Positions 14,976 through 18,272 of a stretch of 18,272 nt of DNA are shown in pieces (position 1 is the first letter of the stretch; the number at the start of each line of letters is the position of its first letter). The position numbers were made by a program, and so were the translations under genes. The notes below the pieces were generated by a model, which was not told where the DNA came from, did no database searches, and worked only from the letters and a program-made list of their open reading frames with translations. The stretch is from JAVRLB01 sp049965455 (lineage in GTDB: Archaea > Thermoplasmatota > Thermoplasmata > Thermoplasmatales > ARK-15): NCBI GenBank assembly GCA_049965455.1, contig JBMFWH010000027.1, positions 1 through 18,272 of the forward strand, in the 5' to 3' direction.

Positions 14976-15521
14976 ATGATAAAAATGTATGGAGAATTTA
15001 GAGATGTAGAAGATCGAAGGAGATGTGGGGAAGGAATGGACCGGAATTGCCATAGCAGGCATCAGAGCCATGAATGCGGAGATAACGAAAGATGTGATAA
15101 CAAACACACGATGGGGTTTATAGGGCTCAGAACTTTTGTGCTCGAACTGATCAGTGAAGAGCCCAGAAAAGGGTCTGAGATAATGGATGAAATGTCAAGA
15201 AGAACTATGAGCCGCTGGAGACCGAGCCCGGGATCCGTGTATCCATTGTTATCTCAACTGGTAGATGATGGCATAATAGAGAAGATGGATAACGGAAAAT
15301 ATAAACTTACAGAAGAAGGAAAAATGGAGATTTCGGATCGCAGGGTTATTATGAGAGGATTTTCAAAACCGGACACGGTTGAAGAAATGATTGCTGAAAT
15401 AGATGCGTTTCTGGACTATATTATAGATACTGCAGATAATATCAACATAGATAAATCAAGGATTATGCAACTGAAAGATAAGATAGAGCGGTTAATAGAA
15501 ATAAGAGATGAAAAAGACTAA
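14976..15521 (+). CDS. PadR-family regulator with Cys/His-rich N-terminus (181 aa)
   Basis: The winged-helix domain (about residues 50-118) is of PadR type: FVLELISEEPRKGSEIMDEM, then SPGSVYPLLSQLVDDGIIEK and KYKLTEEGK. A C-terminal helical part (about 135-181) would be the dimer arm. Unusually, about 45 residues precede the domain and hold C17, C25, H26, H29, H32, C34, C40 and H44 among acidic and polar residues, a likely metal-binding segment that standard PadR proteins lack. Starts at 14973, 14976 and 14985 are all in frame. 14976 fits best with the TATA-like sequence in the operator. The MFS gene begins eight bases after the stop, so the two form an operon. The 15-8-15 repeat upstream implies autoregulation. 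Metal or redox sensing is inference from the Cys/His cluster only. Confidence 0.88.
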   Translation: MIKMYGEFRDVEDRRRCGEGMDRNCHSRHQSHECGDNERCDNKHTMGFIGLRTFVLELISEEPRKGSEIMDEMSRRTMSRWRPSPGSVYPLLSQLVDDGIIEKMDNGKYKLTEEGKMEISDRRVIMRGFSKPDTVEEMIAEIDAFLDYIIDTADNINIDKSRIMQLKDKIERLIEIRDEKD

Positions 15522-15529
15522 ATAAAAAA

Positions 15530-16687
15530 ATGAAAACATCAAAAATAATACTGAATATACAGATCATACAGACACTCAGCATTATTGTAGCGCTTACGTT
15601 TGCGGTAAGAGCCAGCAACAATATTTTGCAGACAACGATTCCGCTTCTGGCCAAGTACAACCTGTCATACGCTCAGATTGATGTTGGGATACTGGTCGCT
15701 ATAATGTCAGCCGCCGGGTTCATTGCTACGATATTAAACAGCAGAATCAGGGCTCACTACCGTAAATATATATTTATAATATTTAGTATCATATATACCC
15801 TCAGCCTGTTTTTATTTTCTCTCTCGAACGGATTTTCAATAATAGTTTATGCCGTATTAAGTGGCCTTGCATATGGATTTATGTTCCCGAACATCATGAC
15901 TTCAGCCGGCCTTTTTGAAGATAAAAATATCAGAGAAAGAGTGCTTGGAATATACACACTTGCTCTAGCCATAAGCTTGATTGTCGGTCCAGCATTAGAA
16001 TCTTTGGTGCTCGCACATTATTCGTTAAGATCTTCATTTTTATTTTTTGTACCATTGGGTATTATCTCGGTTGTGCTTTCACCATTTATAAAGTATCCTG
16101 AAGAATTTGCGGTAAGGAAAAAGATATCGGTATGGTCAAATCCAGGATTTAAAATCGGGATTTATACTTTTTTGGTGTACAGCATGTCCACTGCAATACT
16201 TCTCTCCTTTGGTGGCATATTTGCAAAAAGCAGTTATGATGCTTCATATTCTCTCATAACACTTTTATTTGCACTATTTTTTACCGCCTCGTTTGTAACC
16301 AGATTACTGTTTTCCATGTACAAAATAGGTAGGCTTCTGCCATATGTATTAATGATGATGACTATCTCTATTTTTGGTTTAACTTTAATATTCTTTAGCA
16401 ATAACATAATTATATATGCTGTAGCTTTTGTAATTCTGGGAGTGCCACATGGCCTGGGTATGCCCATTGCCATGTTCTCAATAAATAGATCATTTCCAAT
16501 GAATGAACGGAACAGGGCTAACAGTTATTTTACATCTACAATGATGCTAATGCTTATTGTAATGCCTTTGCTGGGAGGCACAGTTCTTCAATTCATCGGG
16601 TTCAGGTTTCTGCTGCTATATATGGTACCTGCTGTAGTTGTACTATTAGTGCTTAGTTTGATGATTGTTAATCGTAAAGAACTTTAA
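15530..16687 (+). CDS. MFS permease, PadR-linked (probable efflux), 385 aa
   Basis: This is a second major facilitator superfamily transporter with about 12 membrane segments, very short termini and a basic loop (NSRIRAHYRKY) after the second helix, matching the MFS inside-positive pattern. It follows the PadR gene by eight bases in the same direction and lacks a good Shine-Dalgarno. Co-transcription, and probably coupling to PadR translation, is likely. The likely role is export of a toxic compound or metal chelate that relieves PadR repression, but the substrate is unknown. Its C-terminal third resembles the first MFS protein, though the two are far from identical. The coding sequence is visibly more A/T-rich than that of the first MFS gene, which may reflect a separate origin. 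Confidence 0.88.
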   Translation: MKTSKIILNIQIIQTLSIIVALTFAVRASNNILQTTIPLLAKYNLSYAQIDVGILVAIMSAAGFIATILNSRIRAHYRKYIFIIFSIIYTLSLFLFSLSNGFSIIVYAVLSGLAYGFMFPNIMTSAGLFEDKNIRERVLGIYTLALAISLIVGPALESLVLAHYSLRSSFLFFVPLGIISVVLSPFIKYPEEFAVRKKISVWSNPGFKIGIYTFLVYSMSTAILLSFGGIFAKSSYDASYSLITLLFALFFTASFVTRLLFSMYKIGRLLPYVLMMMTISIFGLTLIFFSNNIIIYAVAFVILGVPHGLGMPIAMFSINRSFPMNERNRANSYFTSTMMLMLIVMPLLGGTVLQFIGFRFLLLYMVPAVVVLLVLSLMIVNRKEL

Positions 16688-16847
16688 GATCTTTGTAAAT
16701 AAGATGCGAAAATTTAGGAATTTGCTACCCAAATAATCTGGTAAATATTGATCGCAGCCTATTTTCAGTTCTATCAATTATATCCAAAAATATTATCATA
16801 TTGCTTTTAAATATTAGACGCAGATTGAACAATAGTATCTCGACGCT

Positions 16848-17591
16848 TCACTTAATTTCATCCCATGAAATTTTAATTTTCTTGAACAGTTCTATTTTTT
16901 CTATTGTGTTCATCTTGTCAAATTTACGGCTTGGAGCGATTCGTCTGTTCCATGCTTGCTGTATCTTTTTAAAAACTTTAGTTGCTTCCTCCTCGTCATC
17001 AAGCATCTCTTTATGTTTTAAATTTAGATACTCTTCATTTTTTATATCTAAATATGCAAAAAAATCGTCCATTATGGGACTTACGGATTTGGGCATACCG
17101 TACTCATTGGTAAACTCTTTCAGATTCTTTTTTGCATAAATCTGGTTTGGATTGTATTTCAAGCATGTTTTCCAAGCCTTTATAGCCTCATCCTTACGTC
17201 TACTTTCCCATAAAGCCACTCCTAGCATCTGATATGCTTCTGCAAGCTCTTCATTAGTACCATCATAAAAATTTTTTATTGCCTTTTCAAAATTCTCAAC
17301 TGCTTTTTCCCAGTGATGTTTTTGACACTCTATAGTACCTCTCGTATAAAGTGCTGGCGAATAATCTGGATTTATCCTAGTTACTCTATTACACCACTTA
17401 TTAGCCTCATCGAAATTGTTCTGTGAAATAGATAAAGTGGCGATTAAATTCATGGCTTCTATATTGTACGGTTCATCTTTTAAATATTCTTTCAAAGCTG
17501 CTATTGCATCATCATATCTCTTATTTGAGATACAGCTAGATACGTACATCTTAATTTTGTTTTTTACATCTTCAGGTATCTTTGAGATCAT
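16848..17591 (-). CDS. TPR-repeat protein (247 aa) coupled to the UPF0158 gene
   Basis: Residues about 12-165 form four TPR-like units (RYDDAIAALKEYLKDEP, NFDEANKWCNRVTRINP, HWEKAVENFEKAIKNF, RKDEAIKAWKTCLKYNP). After residue 170 the protein turns acidic and helical (DDFFAYLDIKNEEYL, then MLDDEEEATKVFKK) and ends basic and amphipathic. No catalytic motif, signal peptide or membrane segment is seen, so an adaptor or chaperone-like role is likely. The ATG at 17591 is preceded by GGAG ten bases upstream (17605-17602). That site, and the first 20 bases of the gene, lie inside the restored 3' end of the UPF0158 gene, so the two belong to one operon. With the upstream frame broken, ribosomes stop at 17679, about 90 bases before this start, which may reduce coupled translation. 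Confidence 0.85.
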   Translation of the reverse strand: MISKIPEDVKNKIKMYVSSCISNKRYDDAIAALKEYLKDEPYNIEAMNLIATLSISQNNFDEANKWCNRVTRINPDYSPALYTRGTIECQKHHWEKAVENFEKAIKNFYDGTNEELAEAYQMLGVALWESRRKDEAIKAWKTCLKYNPNQIYAKKNLKEFTNEYGMPKSVSPIMDDFFAYLDIKNEEYLNLKHKEMLDDEEEATKVFKKIQQAWNRRIAPSRKFDKMNTIEKIELFKKIKISWDEIK

Positions 17592-18014
17592 AACTTTCAG
17601 ACTCCAGCCATTCTAATACTCTCTCTTCCATTTTTTCATTACGAAACTTAAACCAGCGCTCACGCTCTTTTGGATAGTTTAGCAACACGTCTTTAAACGT
17701 CTAAAAGCGCCTTGACCCTCCAGCGCAATAAACAGTTTCTCTTTTAAATTAGCATTTTTTACAGTATCCACAAAATCCAGCATATCCTGATATTTGTACT
17801 CTGTTTCAATATATGGTATTCCAATGTATCTGGTTCCAAATCCCTCTTCGATTTCTTCTTTCAGCTCCTCATCGGTAAAATCATCATTGATATCTATTAT
17901 CTCTCCTGTTTCAAGATCAATAAAATATCTGTTATCCACAGATCCACTTTCAAATGCGTCTATCAGGTCTGAAAGGGTTACTGGTAAAATCTTTTTCGAT
18001 TTATCTTCCTTCAT
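17572..18014 (-). pseudogene. UPF0158-family gene broken by a one-base frameshift
   Basis: The reading frame from the ATG at 18014 gives a UPF0158-like protein with the family's typical pieces: PVTLSDLIDAFESGSVD, RYFIDLETGEIIDI, RYIGIPYIETEYKY and EGQGAFRR. It then ends early with LKTCC and a TAA at 17679. The plus-one frame continues without a break, as (D)VLLNYPKERERWFKFRN and then MEERVLEWLES, exactly what should follow FKD in this family, and stops at 17572. Adding one T to the TTT at 17697-17695 changes RRLKTCC to RRFKDVLLN and restores a 147-residue protein of normal length. The function of the family is unknown. A TATA-like TATTTTAT (18046-18039, minus) lies about 28 bases before the ATG. 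In-frame TTG at 18032 is rejected as start. Cause: recent mutation, a sequencing slip, or recoding. Confidence 0.8.
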
Positions 18015-18038
18015 ATATTTTAATAAATACAATTGTGA

Positions 18039-18046
18039 ATAAAATA
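18039..18046 (-). promoter_or_regulatory. TATA box of the UPF0158-TPR operon
   Basis: TATTTTAT on the minus strand is centred about 28 bases before the ATG at 18014 with no Shine-Dalgarno between, so a leaderless transcript is likely. Confidence 0.45.
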
Positions 18047-18122
18047 TTTTCGCTCACTTGATGCTACCAATTTTACTCTATGGATCAATATATTCTGCGG
18101 ATATTAATCAAATGCTTTTCAA

Positions 18123-18260
18123 ATGAATATCGCAGGATTGATTGTAAATATCAACAAACATCTGACAAGACCTCGTACAGAATCTCCGATCGTTTTTGAG
18201 TTTTTTGATAGTTTCATTTATTCATTTATGGAGAAAAAGAACCAGATAGCGCTTCGATAG
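18123..18260 (+). other. 45-codon open frame near the window end (weak)
   Basis: ATG at 18123 opens a 45-residue frame (MNIAGLIVNINKHLTRPR, later FEFFDSFIYSF and KKNQIALR) that ends at a TAG at 18258. The translation continues as TVPD up to the window edge, and a single base change (TAG from CAG) would join the two. The look is that of the start of a longer protein broken by a nonsense codon, possibly a transposase or other mobile-element remnant, but no diagnostic motif is present. It may also be chance. Confidence 0.2.
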
Positions 18261-18272
18261 ACAGTTCCAGAT

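Noticed and set aside
1..18272. CRISPR array, tRNA or rRNA genes, intact insertion sequence
   Set aside because: No regularly spaced repeats, no cloverleaf-like segments, no rRNA-like conserved blocks, and no transposase with flanking inverted repeats were seen on reading the window.

Overview
The window looks like a stretch of chromosome from a moderately AT-rich archaeon, most likely a member of the Thermoplasmata (Thermoplasmatales or a relative). The promoter layout argues for an archaeon: many genes have a TATA-like box centred about 24-28 bases upstream of the start codon and no Shine-Dalgarno sequence, which implies leaderless mRNAs. The gene content agrees: a fused ADP-forming acyl-CoA synthetase, a large membrane-anchored PKD/peptide-binding surface protein full of N-glycosylation sequons, and T-tract terminators. 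The order-level placement is an inference, because no rRNA or other marker gene is present. No tRNA, rRNA, CRISPR array or intact insertion sequence was seen.

Layout. Positions 1-228 hold no secure gene. A 60-residue acidic protein (229-411, minus) has an unusual palindrome-rich promoter. A 682-residue all-TPR protein (733-2781, minus) and an 877-residue PKD plus SBP_bac_5 surface protein (2846-5479, minus) follow. On the plus strand come a two-gene micro-operon of unknown family (5820-6330) and a 112-residue DUF5752-like protein (6476-6814). The ADP-forming acyl-CoA synthetase (6900-8879, minus) is divergent from a Snf2-family ATPase (9051-12065), which is followed by a SWIM zinc-finger protein (12071-12940) that is probably translationally coupled to it.

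From 12983 to 16687 there are two adjacent regulator/transporter modules. The first is an MFS permease (minus) divergent from a TetR-type repressor, with a perfect TGACCGGTCA palindrome lying between the two TATA boxes. The second is a PadR-type regulator with a Cys/His-rich N-terminus followed by a second MFS permease, preceded by a 15-8-15 inverted repeat that encloses the TATA box. Both look like self-controlled efflux units.

The last part (16848-18014, minus) is a UPF0158-family gene broken by an apparent single-base loss, overlapping a TPR gene downstream. Restoring one T gives a normal 147-residue family member whose 3' end carries the ribosome binding site of the TPR gene. This half-kilobase is the most surprising gene-level observation. 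It is a recent pseudogene, a sequencing error or, less likely, a recoding site.

Several starts given here are shorter than the longest open frame, because the longer versions would begin inside or upstream of the promoter. No complete, obviously new multi-gene system is visible. The best candidates for undescribed biology are the 5820-6330 gene pair, the metal-site-like PadR extension, and the UPF0158/TPR pair.
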